This document shows, in pieces, positions 9,073-17,771 of a stretch of 34,950 nucleotides of DNA. Below the pieces are notes generated by a model. The model had not been told where the DNA came from. It was given only the letters and a program-made list of their open reading frames with translations, and did not search any database. The stretch is from assembly GCA_021372575.1 (NCBI GenBank), contig JAJFUE010000067.1, positions 1 to 34,950 of the forward strand. Direction: 5' to 3'. Position numbers and translations under genes: made by a program. Within the stretch, counting starts at the first letter, position 1. Each line of letters opens with the position of its first letter. This DNA comes from a bacterium (lineage in GTDB: Bacteria > Sumerlaeota > Sumerlaeia > MVZB01).

Positions 9073-9121
9073 CCCACATCGGCTTGCAGCTGATGTTCGC
9101 GAACAGCCAAGCGCGATGTGG

Positions 9122-9149
9122 CGCCGAGCGCTTCGCCGGCGATTTTTTA
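9122..9149 (+). terminator. Rho-independent terminator after the kinase gene
   Basis: A stem of CGCCG plus GCG against CGC plus CGGCG (one bulged A, CTT loop) is followed by six T residues at 9143-9148. It would separate the kinase transcript from the membrane-protein gene that starts at 9234. Confidence 0.7.
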
Positions 9150-9233
9150 TTGGTTTTATTGACTGGCGTGTCGCGGATTGAAATAATCCGACCAGACGCG
9201 AGGATTCGTATTGAAGGAAGGGATAACTGCTCT

Positions 9234-9878
9234 ATGGGAAAGTATGAGGGAGAGCCAGAACCTCATTCGACGGAAATTCGCGACTTGGCGCCTTGGCAAA
9301 ATCTGGACTATGAAGCCGTCGAAATATTCAGAAGAAATAGATTTCGCATCCTGGTGATTTTCGGGTCGTTCGCATTCTTTCTAAGCGTTATTTTTTCCAT
9401 TCAATATCCGTCACCATTCCGGGTCTTTTTCGCGCAACTGATTCTCTCGATGTTTTTATGGATCTCGTGCATTGGCGTGCTCTTCAGCATCACGCGATTC
9501 ATATTCGTGTCGCACGATGCAATCGTAAGGGAACCGATTGCATGTTGGATTATCCGACTCGTTCTTTTGGTTCCGATTTTGCCGGCTTTGATGGCATTCG
9601 CGGTAGCAATCGATATGATCCATAAGTATCCATTCCCGACCGGTCTGGTTTCGGTCTGCATGGCAGCGATCGTTCTCGTATACATGATTCAGGCAGGGAT
9701 GCTTTTTCTTGCCTTCCGGATCGGCAGACGCGTTCCGTATTCGCGTGTTCGATTTTGGACCGACAAACGGGACATCGTCTGCATGATTGGAACAAAAAAT
9801 TGGGAATTTGATTGCGTCGATAAAAACCTCGAAGGCTGCGCGATTGCTCCAACCGTTTTCTTTGTGTCCGGCGTGTAG
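9234..9878 (+). CDS. Four-helix membrane protein, paralogue of 5499-6203
   Basis: A 214-residue protein with four predicted membrane helices (about 38-57, 64-88, 105-127 and 138-162). The C-terminal tail contains VPYSRVRFWTDKRD and MIGTKNWEFDC, matching the tail of the protein encoded at 5499-6203 position for position. The N-terminal block WQNLDYEAVEIFRRNRFR also matches. The start at 9234 is supported by AAGGAAGGG, although its spacing of about 11 bases is long. Longer upstream frames would run through the terminator and hairpins at 9053-9149, so I rejected them. The family is unknown to me. The two paralogues have the same strand and are 3 kb apart, with the kinase and the anchored protein between them. 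Confidence 0.75.
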   Translation: MGKYEGEPEPHSTEIRDLAPWQNLDYEAVEIFRRNRFRILVIFGSFAFFLSVIFSIQYPSPFRVFFAQLILSMFLWISCIGVLFSITRFIFVSHDAIVREPIACWIIRLVLLVPILPALMAFAVAIDMIHKYPFPTGLVSVCMAAIVLVYMIQAGMLFLAFRIGRRVPYSRVRFWTDKRDIVCMIGTKNWEFDCVDKNLEGCAIAPTVFFVSGV

Positions 9879-9978
9879 TTATTCTGATTCCTCTTTCATG
9901 CCAAACCTCGTTCTCTTGCTTTGATTCTTATTGGCGGGTTTAGTAAGCTGGCTGGAATCCTTTTGGGAGGATGCCGTG

Positions 9979-10953
9979 ATGAGGTCCAGGCTGTTCGTTC
10001 TGATTGCGCTTGTTGCGACGTTGGCGACGGGGTGCATTTCGCTGTCCCAGCCGTTCGATCGGGGCAAGCTCCACCGCGAGATCGTCAAGCAGGCTGACCA
10101 CTGGTACACGACCGACCAGGTGCTGCTGATTCCGTTGAGCGGGGTGGTCACCGAGGGGAGCATGCGGTCGTATTTGGGCGAGCCGGGGATGCTGATTGCG
10201 CTCAAGGACCGGCTCGATGTCGCGCGCAAGAACAAGCTCATCAAGGCGGTCGTGATCCGCATCGACAGCCCCGGCGGCACGATCACCGCGGCGGATTTGA
10301 TTTACCACGAAATCGTGGAGTTCAAGAAGGAAACCAAGCTGCCGGTGGTCGCGATCCTCGGCGACACCGCGGCCTCGGGCGGGCTTTACGTCGCGATGGC
10401 GGCCGACGAGGTGTATGCGCTGCCGACGACGCTCACGGGGTCGATCGGCGTCATCATCCAGCTGCCGGGGATCAAACGGCTGAGCGACAAGGTCGGCGTC
10501 GAGATGCGCACGATCAAGTCCGGCCCGCACAAGGACCTCGCGTCGATGTGGAACGAAATGTCGCCCGACGAACGCGCCATTTTCCAGAAGATGATCGATC
10601 AATATTACGCGCGGTTCCTGGGAACGATCATCGCGAGCCGCGCCAAACACGGCCTGGAAGAGAGCAAGCTGCGCGCCATCGCCGACGGCCGCGTGTTCAG
10701 CCCGGAAGTCGCGGTGGGCGCGAAGCTGATCGACGGGATCAAGTATCCCGAGGCCGTGTATGATCGCGCCAAGGGGCTCGCGGACATTAAGGACGCGGAA
10801 ATCATCAGCTACGAATATCCGAACAATTATCGCGGGAACATTTACGCCAGGGCGAACGATGCGAAGCCGACGGCGGACGTGAACCTGATCAACATCGACC
10901 TCGGGCTCGGCGATCAAGCCGCCCCGCACTTCCTTTACATGTGGAAACCCTGA
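9979..10953 (+). CDS. sppA: Signal peptide peptidase SppA-type S49 protease, lipoprotein
   Basis: A 324-residue serine protease of family S49, which degrades cleaved signal peptides and membrane-embedded peptide remnants. The start at 9979 is fixed by GGGAGG eight bases upstream. Residues 1-18 are a lipoprotein signal with lipobox ATGC (C19), so the protein is probably lipid-anchored on the periplasmic side. The core has RIDSPGG at 94-100, the nucleophile S133 in GDTAASGGLYVA, GSIGVI at 154-159 and the probable general base K180 in TIKSGPHKD. The Ser-Lys gap of 47 residues fits the short, single-domain SppA. Its TGA stop overlaps the ATG of argJ (TGATG), so the two are probably translationally coupled, although their functions are unrelated. 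Confidence 0.93.
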   Translation: MRSRLFVLIALVATLATGCISLSQPFDRGKLHREIVKQADHWYTTDQVLLIPLSGVVTEGSMRSYLGEPGMLIALKDRLDVARKNKLIKAVVIRIDSPGGTITAADLIYHEIVEFKKETKLPVVAILGDTAASGGLYVAMAADEVYALPTTLTGSIGVIIQLPGIKRLSDKVGVEMRTIKSGPHKDLASMWNEMSPDERAIFQKMIDQYYARFLGTIIASRAKHGLEESKLRAIADGRVFSPEVAVGAKLIDGIKYPEAVYDRAKGLADIKDAEIISYEYPNNYRGNIYARANDAKPTADVNLINIDLGLGDQAAPHFLYMWKP

Positions 10954-12173
10954 TGACGACCAAGCAGCAAACCGTTGATGCAACGATTCAAGGGCCGGCG
11001 GGATTCGTCGCCGGCGGAGTCTGCGCGGGCATCAAGCCCTCGGGCCGGGCCGACCTGGCGGCGATCCTGTGCGAAAGGCCGGCGACCGTCGCCGCGATGA
11101 TGACGCGCAACAGGTTTTGCGGGGCACCGGTGACGGTCAACCGCGAGCGCGTTACGAAGAGCTCCACCGCGCGCGGCGTGATCGTCAATTCGGGCATCTC
11201 GAACGTCTGCACCGGCGCCGAGGGCATCGAGGACGCGCGCAAGATGGCGCGCCTGATCGAGCTCTCGACCGGCTCCGAGGACGAAAGCTTCCTTGTCGCC
11301 TCGACGGGCGTCATCGGCGAGCGGCTCCCGATGGACAAGATTGCCATGGCGACGCCGCAACTGGTGGCTTCGTTGTCGGCGTCGGGCTTCGGCCTGTTCG
11401 CGCGCGCGATCATGACGACCGACACGGTGCCGAAGATTTCGCGGCGCACGGTCGAGGCCGACGACAACGGCCCGGCCGCCGTCGTGCTCGGCATCTGCAA
11501 GGGCTCGGGCATGATCGAGCCGAACATGGCGACGATGCTTGCGTTCATCACGACCGATTACCCGCTGACGCCGGAGCTTGCGAAGGAGTCGCTGGCCGTG
11601 GCGGTCGAGCGCTCGCTCAACCGCGTGACGATCGATGGCGACACCAGCACGAGCGACACGACGATCCTGCTTTCGAGCGGGATGGCGTACGAACGCGAGG
11701 ACGCGTCGGCCGCGAGCGACAAGCGGTTCACGGCCGCGCTGACCGAGGTGTGCATCGATCTGGCGCGGGCGATCGCGCGCGACGGCGAAGGCGCGCGGCA
11801 CCTGATCACGATCGACGTCGTCGGCGCGGAAAACGAGGCCGACGCGCACCGGATCGCCAAGACGGTCGCCAATTCGCCGCTTGTCAAGACCGCGATCTTC
11901 GGGCGCGATCCGAACTGGGGGCGCATCACGGCTGCGGCGGGGCGCTCGGGCGTGGCGTTTGATCCCGACGCGGTCTCGCTCGAGCTGCAGGGCCGGTTGA
12001 TCTTCGAGCGCGGCCGGCCGCGGTCGTTCCCGCGCGCCGAACTCATCGAGGCGCTCGGGCGCGATGAGGTCGATATCCGCCTCACGGTCGGCAGCGGCCC
12101 CGGCGCAAGCCGCGTCTGGACGTGCGACATGACCTACGACTACATCAAGATCAACGCGGAATATACGACGTAG
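10953..12173 (+). CDS. argJ: Bifunctional ornithine acetyltransferase / N-acetylglutamate synthase
   Basis: A 406-residue proenzyme of the cyclic arginine pathway. It moves the acetyl group from N-acetylornithine to glutamate and may also use acetyl-CoA to make N-acetylglutamate. ArgJ cleaves itself between Ala and Thr in a conserved PNMATML motif; here this is A193/T194 in KGSGMIEPNMATMLAF, with T194 as the new N-terminal nucleophile of the beta chain. STGVIGERLPMDKI (118-130) and DGDTSTSDT are further family motifs. The C-terminus, with DMTYDYIKINAEYTT, is typical. Whether it is mono- or bifunctional cannot be told from sequence. The ATG at 10953 overlaps the sppA stop; a GTG at 10941 is also in frame. 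No other arg genes are in the window. Confidence 0.96.
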   Translation: MTTKQQTVDATIQGPAGFVAGGVCAGIKPSGRADLAAILCERPATVAAMMTRNRFCGAPVTVNRERVTKSSTARGVIVNSGISNVCTGAEGIEDARKMARLIELSTGSEDESFLVASTGVIGERLPMDKIAMATPQLVASLSASGFGLFARAIMTTDTVPKISRRTVEADDNGPAAVVLGICKGSGMIEPNMATMLAFITTDYPLTPELAKESLAVAVERSLNRVTIDGDTSTSDTTILLSSGMAYEREDASAASDKRFTAALTEVCIDLARAIARDGEGARHLITIDVVGAENEADAHRIAKTVANSPLVKTAIFGRDPNWGRITAAAGRSGVAFDPDAVSLELQGRLIFERGRPRSFPRAELIEALGRDEVDIRLTVGSGPGASRVWTCDMTYDYIKINAEYTT

Positions 12174-12187
12174 GGTTTTCCATTTTC

Positions 12188-12220
12188 ATGGGACCTATGG
12201 GACTCATGGGACCTATGGGA
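12188..12220. repeat. 9-bp quasi-tandem repeat, ATGGGACCT type
   Basis: About 3.7 copies of a 9-bp unit (ATGGGACCT, ATGGGACTC, ATGGGACCT, then a partial copy) lie right after argJ. Degraded relatives of the same unit occur after lnt (around 14003-14053) and upstream of the sugar kinase gene (33437-33460, other strand). Confidence 0.75.
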
Positions 12221-12240
12221 AAGAGCGGTGTGCCTACCTT

Positions 12241-12331
12241 CAAGCCGGCTTGAAGCCGGCTGAATGAGAAGATAATATCGAGAACACCCCTGCTGAAGCA
12301 GGGTGCAAAGAGGTGTCGGCTGAAGCCGACA
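12241..12331. repeat. Cluster of three TGAA-loop hairpins
   Basis: Three consecutive palindromes lie between argJ and lnt. The first is AGCCGGC/GCCGGCT with a TTGAA loop (12243-12261). The second is a CACCCCTGC/GCAGGGTG stem with one bulge and a TGAA loop (12285-12305). The third is TGTCGGC/GCCGACA with a TGAA loop (12314-12331). They share a core of the form GCTGAAGC. Confidence 0.7.
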
Positions 12332-12337
12332 ATTTTT
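12314..12337 (+). terminator. Terminator-like hairpin just before lnt
   Basis: The third TGAA-loop hairpin (7-bp stem) is followed by ATTTTT, so it could end the sppA-argJ transcript. It lies only eight bases before the ATG of lnt, which leaves little room for an independent lnt promoter and ribosome-binding site. Confidence 0.5.
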
Positions 12338-12338
12338 C

Positions 12339-13991
12339 ATGCCGAGCCACAAGCACAGGACAAAACGCATCGTTTCGCATGAAGCCAAAATCAGCCCCCA
12401 ATCGCCGCGCGCGCCGTTCGACTGGTTCGCGTGGTGCATTGCCGGAGTTGGCGGGCTTGCGGGGGCGCTGGCGTTCGTGCCGGCGGGGTTATGGTGGCTC
12501 GCGCCGATTGCGCCGCTGTTTTTGTTCGAGACGCTGCGGCGCGCGCCGACTCCCGGCGCCGCGTTCCGGCGCGTGCTGTTCGGCGGCTGGGTTCTTTATT
12601 TCGGCGCGATCCAGTGGCTCATGACGATCCGCGAATACGCGCCGGTCCAGATCCTCGCGATCGGCGGGATCGTATTGCTTGCCTTGTATATGTCGCTGTG
12701 GATCGCGCTGCCGCTGTGGGCGGTGCGGCGCTGGATGTGGCCGCAATCGGCCGGCATACAGCTGTGCGTGTACGGATCCGTGTGGATCATTTCGGAGTGG
12801 ATCCGGACGCTCGGCCGGCTCGCGAATCCGCTCGGCCTGATCGGGCACGCGTGGGCCGGGCAGGCGTGGGCGATCCAGATCGCGTCGTGGCTCGGCGAAC
12901 TCGGCGTCAGCCTCGAGATCCTGCTCATTGCGGGCGTGATCGTTTACTGGCTGCACTCGATCCGGCAAAACAGGAAGGGCCCGATCCGGTTCGCGTGCGC
13001 CTGGACGCTGCTGCTGATCGGCATCCTGGCTTCGGGGCACTATCAGGAAACCAGGTGGCGGCGCATTTCCGAGGAGTCTGTCGCGCCGCAAAAACCGCAG
13101 CTTCATGTCGCGATCATTCAGCCGAACATCAACCAGTGGCTGAAGCTCGCGTCGTATTCATATCCCGACGAGAAGGTCCGCGTTGCGTTGTGCAACGACA
13201 TCGCGACAAGCAACACGAAGCTCGTCATGGGCAACCGCGAGCACGAGTGGCAGTTTGTATTGATGCCCGAGACCGCCTACACCGAGCCTGATTTTTACAG
13301 CAATGACGCGGCCAAACGCGTTCCCGAACAGCTCGCGAAGACGGCGCAGGTCGATATCCTGTTCGGCGCGGACCGCAACATGGAGCCGCTCGGCAAAAAG
13401 GGGATTTATAACAGCGCTTACCTGGCACGCATGGACGGCACGCTCGACACGACCATCTACGACAAGATGCGGCTGGTGCCGTTTGGCGAGGCGCTCCCGT
13501 ACTTCGACATGATCCCTGGATTTCAGGACAGCGTCGTGGGGATCGCTTCATTCAATGAAGGAGTCACGCCGGTGCTGTTCGAGACGCACGGCATGAAATT
13601 CGGCGTGCTGATCTGCTTCGAATCGACATTCAGCCAGATGGGGCGCATGTTCGCGCGGCGGGGCGCGGACTTTCTCGCGGTGATCACGAACGACGCGTGG
13701 TACGGCATGAGCGCGGGTCCGCGCGCGCATTTCAACCTGTCGCTCCTGCGCGCGGTCGAAACGCGCCGCTGGATTTTGCGCGCGGCCAACACGGGGATCA
13801 GCGCGGTGATCACGCCGGCCGGGACGATTCAGCAGGAGATCGGGCTCGGCAGGACGGGAGTGATCGGGGCGTCGATTCCGCGGACCGGCAACGATCGCGT
13901 GACGTTCTTCATGCGGTTCGGCAACGCCTGGCTGATCGGCGCGTGCGTTCTGATGCTGGTGATTGCGCTGTGGCGAAGGCGAGGCGCGTAG
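12339..13991 (+). CDS. lnt: Apolipoprotein N-acyltransferase
   Basis: A 550-residue inner-membrane enzyme that adds the third acyl chain to the N-terminal cysteine of lipoproteins, the last step of maturation in diderm bacteria. Several hydrophobic helices fill residues 28-230, followed by a periplasmic nitrilase-like domain (about 255-510) and a final helix (about 525-545). The catalytic triad of the family is visible: E311 in MPETAYTEPDF, K376 in YDKMRLVPFGE and C426 in LICFES. The domain also has GADRN and TNDAWYG-x-SAGPRAHFN. The length is normal. The ATG at 12339 has no clear ribosome-binding site and sits close to a terminator-like hairpin, so a later start is possible. The only Lnt substrate candidate seen in the window is the SppA lipoprotein upstream. 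Confidence 0.93.
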   Translation: MPSHKHRTKRIVSHEAKISPQSPRAPFDWFAWCIAGVGGLAGALAFVPAGLWWLAPIAPLFLFETLRRAPTPGAAFRRVLFGGWVLYFGAIQWLMTIREYAPVQILAIGGIVLLALYMSLWIALPLWAVRRWMWPQSAGIQLCVYGSVWIISEWIRTLGRLANPLGLIGHAWAGQAWAIQIASWLGELGVSLEILLIAGVIVYWLHSIRQNRKGPIRFACAWTLLLIGILASGHYQETRWRRISEESVAPQKPQLHVAIIQPNINQWLKLASYSYPDEKVRVALCNDIATSNTKLVMGNREHEWQFVLMPETAYTEPDFYSNDAAKRVPEQLAKTAQVDILFGADRNMEPLGKKGIYNSAYLARMDGTLDTTIYDKMRLVPFGEALPYFDMIPGFQDSVVGIASFNEGVTPVLFETHGMKFGVLICFESTFSQMGRMFARRGADFLAVITNDAWYGMSAGPRAHFNLSLLRAVETRRWILRAANTGISAVITPAGTIQQEIGLGRTGVIGASIPRTGNDRVTFFMRFGNAWLIGACVLMLVIALWRRRGA

Positions 13992-14324
13992 GGAGTGGGC
14001 CTTATGGGTCTTGTGCGTCATACAAAGATGGGACCCACAGGATCCATGCAACCTCGCGCAAATCGTGTGTGCGCGAAAAGCTTGCGCCGCAATGTCAACC
14101 AATATCGGCGCGCAAAAAATTGATTCCACAAAATGTGTTTTTCAATGTTGACTTGGTTGCGCATGGTGGTGGAAATTAAAACGCATACGGCCTAACGGGA
14201 GGGCTGAGTTTACAAAGATTCTGCTGCGCATGTTGATGAAAACAGCAGGGGTCGTGTTGGTGTCCGTTCGCGCGGTCGGTCCTCCCCAACGATATATCGG
14301 CTTCCGGGCAAGGAGCATTACATC
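13992..14324. other. Intergenic region between lnt and the DUF1015 gene
   Basis: No convincing gene is present. At about 14003-14053 there are degenerate 9-bp units resembling ATGGGACCC, related to the repeat at 12188-12220. A TTGACT at 14148-14153 could be a -35 element, but the matching -10 region is poor. AAGGAG at 14310-14315 serves the following gene. Confidence 0.5.
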
Positions 14325-15671
14325 ATGGTTGACGTACTTCCATTCGTGGGCACGCGTTACGGCGCGCAATTCGATCAAGAGCTGTCGCGCCTCGTCACGC
14401 CGCCCTACGACGTGATCGACAAGAAGCTTCAGCAGGAACTTTACGACCGCCATCCATACAATCTCGTGCGCATCGACTTCGCGAAGCCCGAGGCGGAGAA
14501 CTCCGAGTTCGAGAACCACTACGCCCGCGCCGGCGCGCTGTGGCAGCAGTGGAAGACCGAGGGCATCCTCACCGAGGAGCCGAAGAAATCGTTCTACGTC
14601 TATGAACAGGAATTCGACCTGCCCGACGGCCGGCGCGTCGTGCGGCGCGGATTCTTCGGCGCGGTCAAGCTGCAGGATTTCAGCGAGGGCGGCATCCGCG
14701 CGCACGAGCAGACGTATTCGGGGCCGAAGGCCGACCGCTTCCGCCTGATGCGTGCGACCAACAGCAACATGAGCCCGATCTTCTGCCTCTACGACGATGC
14801 GGCGAAGGTCGTCGATAAGACCCTTGCCGCCGCGATCGAGGGGCAGGCGCCGCTGGCGGCCGAGATGGACGGCATCACGCACCGCATGTGGATCGTCAAC
14901 AAGGCCGCGACCGTGAACACGCTCGTCAAGGCGATGGCCGACCAGACGCTGTTCATCGCCGATGGCCACCACCGTTACGAGACGAGCCTGCTGTATCGCG
15001 ACGAGATGCGCGAGACGTTCGGCCGCCGCAACGGCCGCGCGCCCTACGACTACGCGATGATCTACATGAACAACATCCACGACGAGGGCCTCGTCGTCCT
15101 GCCGACGCACCGCATCCTGAGCACGGAAACGTGCATCGGAGTCGAATGCGCCGACGCGATCGACGACATGAAAGAGTTCTTCGACGTCACGCAACTCGAG
15201 TTCAACGGCGACGACATCGACAACGAGGCGCGCCGCTACACCGAACTCCTCGCCGCCGCCGGCAAAAAGAACCTCTCGTTCATCGTGATGCTGCCGAAGG
15301 GCCGCGCGTGGCTGGCGACGCTCAAGAAGGACGCCAACCTCGACGAGATGATCGACGATGAGAAGGTTCCGCGCGCCGTCAAGGAACTCGACGTCACCGT
15401 CCTGCACCGCTACCTGATCAACCAGGCGACGCTCGGCAACCCTGAGATCGAGCTCGACCACGACGACGTGCATTACGTCAAGGATGCCGCCGAGGTGCTG
15501 CGCTGCATGAAAACCTGCAAGTACGGCATCGCGTTCCTCCTGAACCCGACCAAGGTCGAGCAGGTCTGCGCGATCGCCAGGCAGGGCCTGCGCATGCCGC
15601 AGAAATCGACGTTCTTCTATCCGAAACTCCTCACCGGACTTGTCATGCGCGACTTGAATTCGCCGTGGTGA
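14325..15671 (+). CDS. DUF1015 family protein
   Basis: A 448-residue cytoplasmic protein of the DUF1015 family. The start is fixed by AAGGAG nine bases upstream. Family landmarks are VTPPYDVI at 24-31, HPYNLVRID at 43-51, HEQTYSGPKADR at 127-138 (often HE-x-T-x-x-GPK-x-DR), SPIFCLYDD at 150-158 and DGHHRYETS at 213-221. The conserved histidines and acidic residues suggest an enzyme, and the family is sometimes annotated as a putative phosphatase or linked to serine/phosphoglycerate metabolism. No reaction is firmly established to my knowledge. It is a single-gene unit closed by a strong terminator; neighbours give no pathway clue. Confidence 0.9.
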   Translation: MVDVLPFVGTRYGAQFDQELSRLVTPPYDVIDKKLQQELYDRHPYNLVRIDFAKPEAENSEFENHYARAGALWQQWKTEGILTEEPKKSFYVYEQEFDLPDGRRVVRRGFFGAVKLQDFSEGGIRAHEQTYSGPKADRFRLMRATNSNMSPIFCLYDDAAKVVDKTLAAAIEGQAPLAAEMDGITHRMWIVNKAATVNTLVKAMADQTLFIADGHHRYETSLLYRDEMRETFGRRNGRAPYDYAMIYMNNIHDEGLVVLPTHRILSTETCIGVECADAIDDMKEFFDVTQLEFNGDDIDNEARRYTELLAAAGKKNLSFIVMLPKGRAWLATLKKDANLDEMIDDEKVPRAVKELDVTVLHRYLINQATLGNPEIELDHDDVHYVKDAAEVLRCMKTCKYGIAFLLNPTKVEQVCAIARQGLRMPQKSTFFYPKLLTGLVMRDLNSPW

Positions 15672-15695
15672 TTAACGCCCAACCCGCGGTTCCGG

Positions 15696-15723
15696 AAATG
15701 GCCACCCAATCGGGTGGCCATTT
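15696..15723. terminator. Terminator after the DUF1015 gene
   Basis: A perfect 12-bp stem (AAATGGCCACCC paired with GGGTGGCCATTT) with a 4-base AATC loop lies 25 bases after the stop codon. The A and T residues at its ends allow termination in either direction. Confidence 0.8.
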
Positions 15724-15836
15724 CGATTTGCCTCGAATCAATCACAATGCGTTCAAGCAGGAATTAAACTGGACGGCTTGGCTAAACAGATATATACGTC
15801 TTTTGAAGGGTGGGAAATTCATTTGAGAGTCGGCCG

Positions 15837-17687
15837 ATGAAGCGGTGGCTTTATTCGATTGCAGCCTTAGCTGTCCTGAGTCTGGCGCCGCTTGCGCATG
15901 CCGAGCATCTGTGGACGGAAGTCCCGCAGCAGACCGCGCGCTACGCGCCGTGCGACTTGAAACACCCGAAAGCCGCCTATTTCAAGGGTTATTTCTACGT
16001 GATCGGCACGAAGGCTGCGATCTGGCGCAGCCTCGACGGGCGCACATGGGACCGCATCACCGACAATCCCCCCTTCGGGAAGCGTGACGGCCATTGCCTT
16101 CTCGTTTTCAACAACAAGCTGTGGTTGCTCGGCGGATCCAAGGACGCGTACCTGACGAATTATCAGCCGCAGAATGACGTGTGGTACACCGACGACGGCC
16201 TCAAGTGGACGCGGGCGCTCGAGCATGCGCCGTGGTCGGCGCGTTTCGACCACGCGGCGGTCGTGTTCAACAACAAGATGTGGATCTTTGGCGGATCCAG
16301 GTCCAAGGGAGTGGGCTCGAAACGCCCGGACGGCTCAATGAACGACGTTTGGTATTCGAGCAACGGGCTCACCTGGACCGGCACCCTGTGGGGCGTCGAA
16401 TGGCAGCCGCGGGCGGGGCATGAAGTCATCGTCTATCAGAACATGCTGTGGCTGATCGGCGGCAATCACTTCAACGATGTCTGGGTCTCCACCAACGGCC
16501 TGGAGTGGAACCTGCGCGAGGACAAGTGCCCGTGGGGCGAGCGGCGCGGCCATGCGTTGATGGATATCGGCGGCCGGCTGTGGGTACTGGGTGGCGAGAC
16601 CGAGACGACCGAAATCGGCGGCCTGTTGAGGGATTCCTATTCCACGCTGGATGGCGTCACCTGGCGGTTGGAACACAACGACTACGTTGAACCCTATAAG
16701 TGGCAGGACGGCTCATGGTGCGATCGGACGAACTACGCCTGCTGCAAGGGCGGTGACGGGCGGTGGTATATTTTCCCCTCCTACGCCACCGGCATGTCAA
16801 AGAATGACTCCTGGAAAATGGCATCGACCGGGGCTTTCGGCGGCAAATTGCTTTCGTTGTTCTATGCCCCGCTCGGCACGACGAACATCTGCCCCCTTGT
16901 CTATAACAACAGGATGTATATTTTCACGCCAAGGATTCACTACGATTGGTATCCTCCCACGGCGTGGTATAGCACGGACGGCAGCAACTGGACGGCCATT
17001 TGGGCAGGACCTGTGGAGTTTACGGGCCAGGTATTCTCGTATATGGGATATTTATGGGCTCTCGAAAATCGGTACCTCTCTAAGTCGTTAAATGGCGGCG
17101 GTTGGGCTCCGCTCAGCGATCCGCCAATCCCCATCCCCGCCGGCCTGGGCGCGTATCTGTTTGGTTGGAGCGACAGAATGTGGCTGGTCAATCCGGGGCC
17201 TCCCACTGAAATCTACCAATCGACCAATGGGATTGACTGGACGCTAACGATCTATCCGAGCCAGGGCCTCGATCTGGGGTCCAACATCGTTGTGTTCAAA
17301 ACCTGGCTGTGGTCCTACAACAAGATCGTTCGGTACTCGAGGGATGCCATTCAATGGGTGCCGTCCAAGCCCATTCCCTGGCAGACCGAGAATTACAGGA
17401 TTCTGGTGATGGGCGACCGGGTCTGGGCCGTGACCGACACCGAAGGCATCTGGTCGAGCGAGAATGGGATGGATTGGGCGCGGATGTACGACCCGCCGGA
17501 CATCCCGCCCAATGAAGTCGGCCCTCTGAGAAACACGATCGCTTATCAGGGATATTTCTGGAATTTCACGACGGGCAAGCCGCCCGCCGGAGGCAAATAC
17601 AATCCGGATGATCCGTGGCCCGGCAAGGCGTGGCGGTTGGACACCACTAACGCGGTGAAAAGCGACAACTGGCTTTACTACCGTTGA
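15837..17687 (+). CDS. Secreted ten-repeat propeller protein, copy 1
   Basis: A 616-residue protein with a signal peptide (residues 1-22, cleavage after AHA). The start at 15837 is chosen because the second copy starts at the equivalent place after a similar leader. The body has ten units ending in S-x-(D/N)-G-x-x-W or close variants, for example SLDGRTW, TDDGLKW, SSNGLTW, STNGLEW, SRDAIQW and SENGMDW. Each is preceded by kelch-like strands of the form NNKLWLLGG. This recalls Asp-box and kelch motifs and predicts one or two beta-propellers. I see no catalytic motif, so a binding or structural role outside the cell is likely but unproved. The next gene is a tandem paralogue. Identity is very high over the first 260 residues and lower afterwards. 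Confidence 0.85.
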   Translation: MKRWLYSIAALAVLSLAPLAHAEHLWTEVPQQTARYAPCDLKHPKAAYFKGYFYVIGTKAAIWRSLDGRTWDRITDNPPFGKRDGHCLLVFNNKLWLLGGSKDAYLTNYQPQNDVWYTDDGLKWTRALEHAPWSARFDHAAVVFNNKMWIFGGSRSKGVGSKRPDGSMNDVWYSSNGLTWTGTLWGVEWQPRAGHEVIVYQNMLWLIGGNHFNDVWVSTNGLEWNLREDKCPWGERRGHALMDIGGRLWVLGGETETTEIGGLLRDSYSTLDGVTWRLEHNDYVEPYKWQDGSWCDRTNYACCKGGDGRWYIFPSYATGMSKNDSWKMASTGAFGGKLLSLFYAPLGTTNICPLVYNNRMYIFTPRIHYDWYPPTAWYSTDGSNWTAIWAGPVEFTGQVFSYMGYLWALENRYLSKSLNGGGWAPLSDPPIPIPAGLGAYLFGWSDRMWLVNPGPPTEIYQSTNGIDWTLTIYPSQGLDLGSNIVVFKTWLWSYNKIVRYSRDAIQWVPSKPIPWQTENYRILVMGDRVWAVTDTEGIWSSENGMDWARMYDPPDIPPNEVGPLRNTIAYQGYFWNFTTGKPPAGGKYNPDDPWPGKAWRLDTTNAVKSDNWLYYR

Positions 17688-17771
17688 TCGCGGTGATCTT
17701 TTCAGTGGCGCAACTGGTTCGGTTCATTATGATGCAACATCAGGTGGGGAAACTTTGTTGAGGGTCGGTCG

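Noticed and set aside
9006-9233. N-terminal extension of the second four-helix membrane protein
   Set aside because: It would cross a strong terminator and a GC hairpin, and the extra residues have no counterpart in the paralogue.
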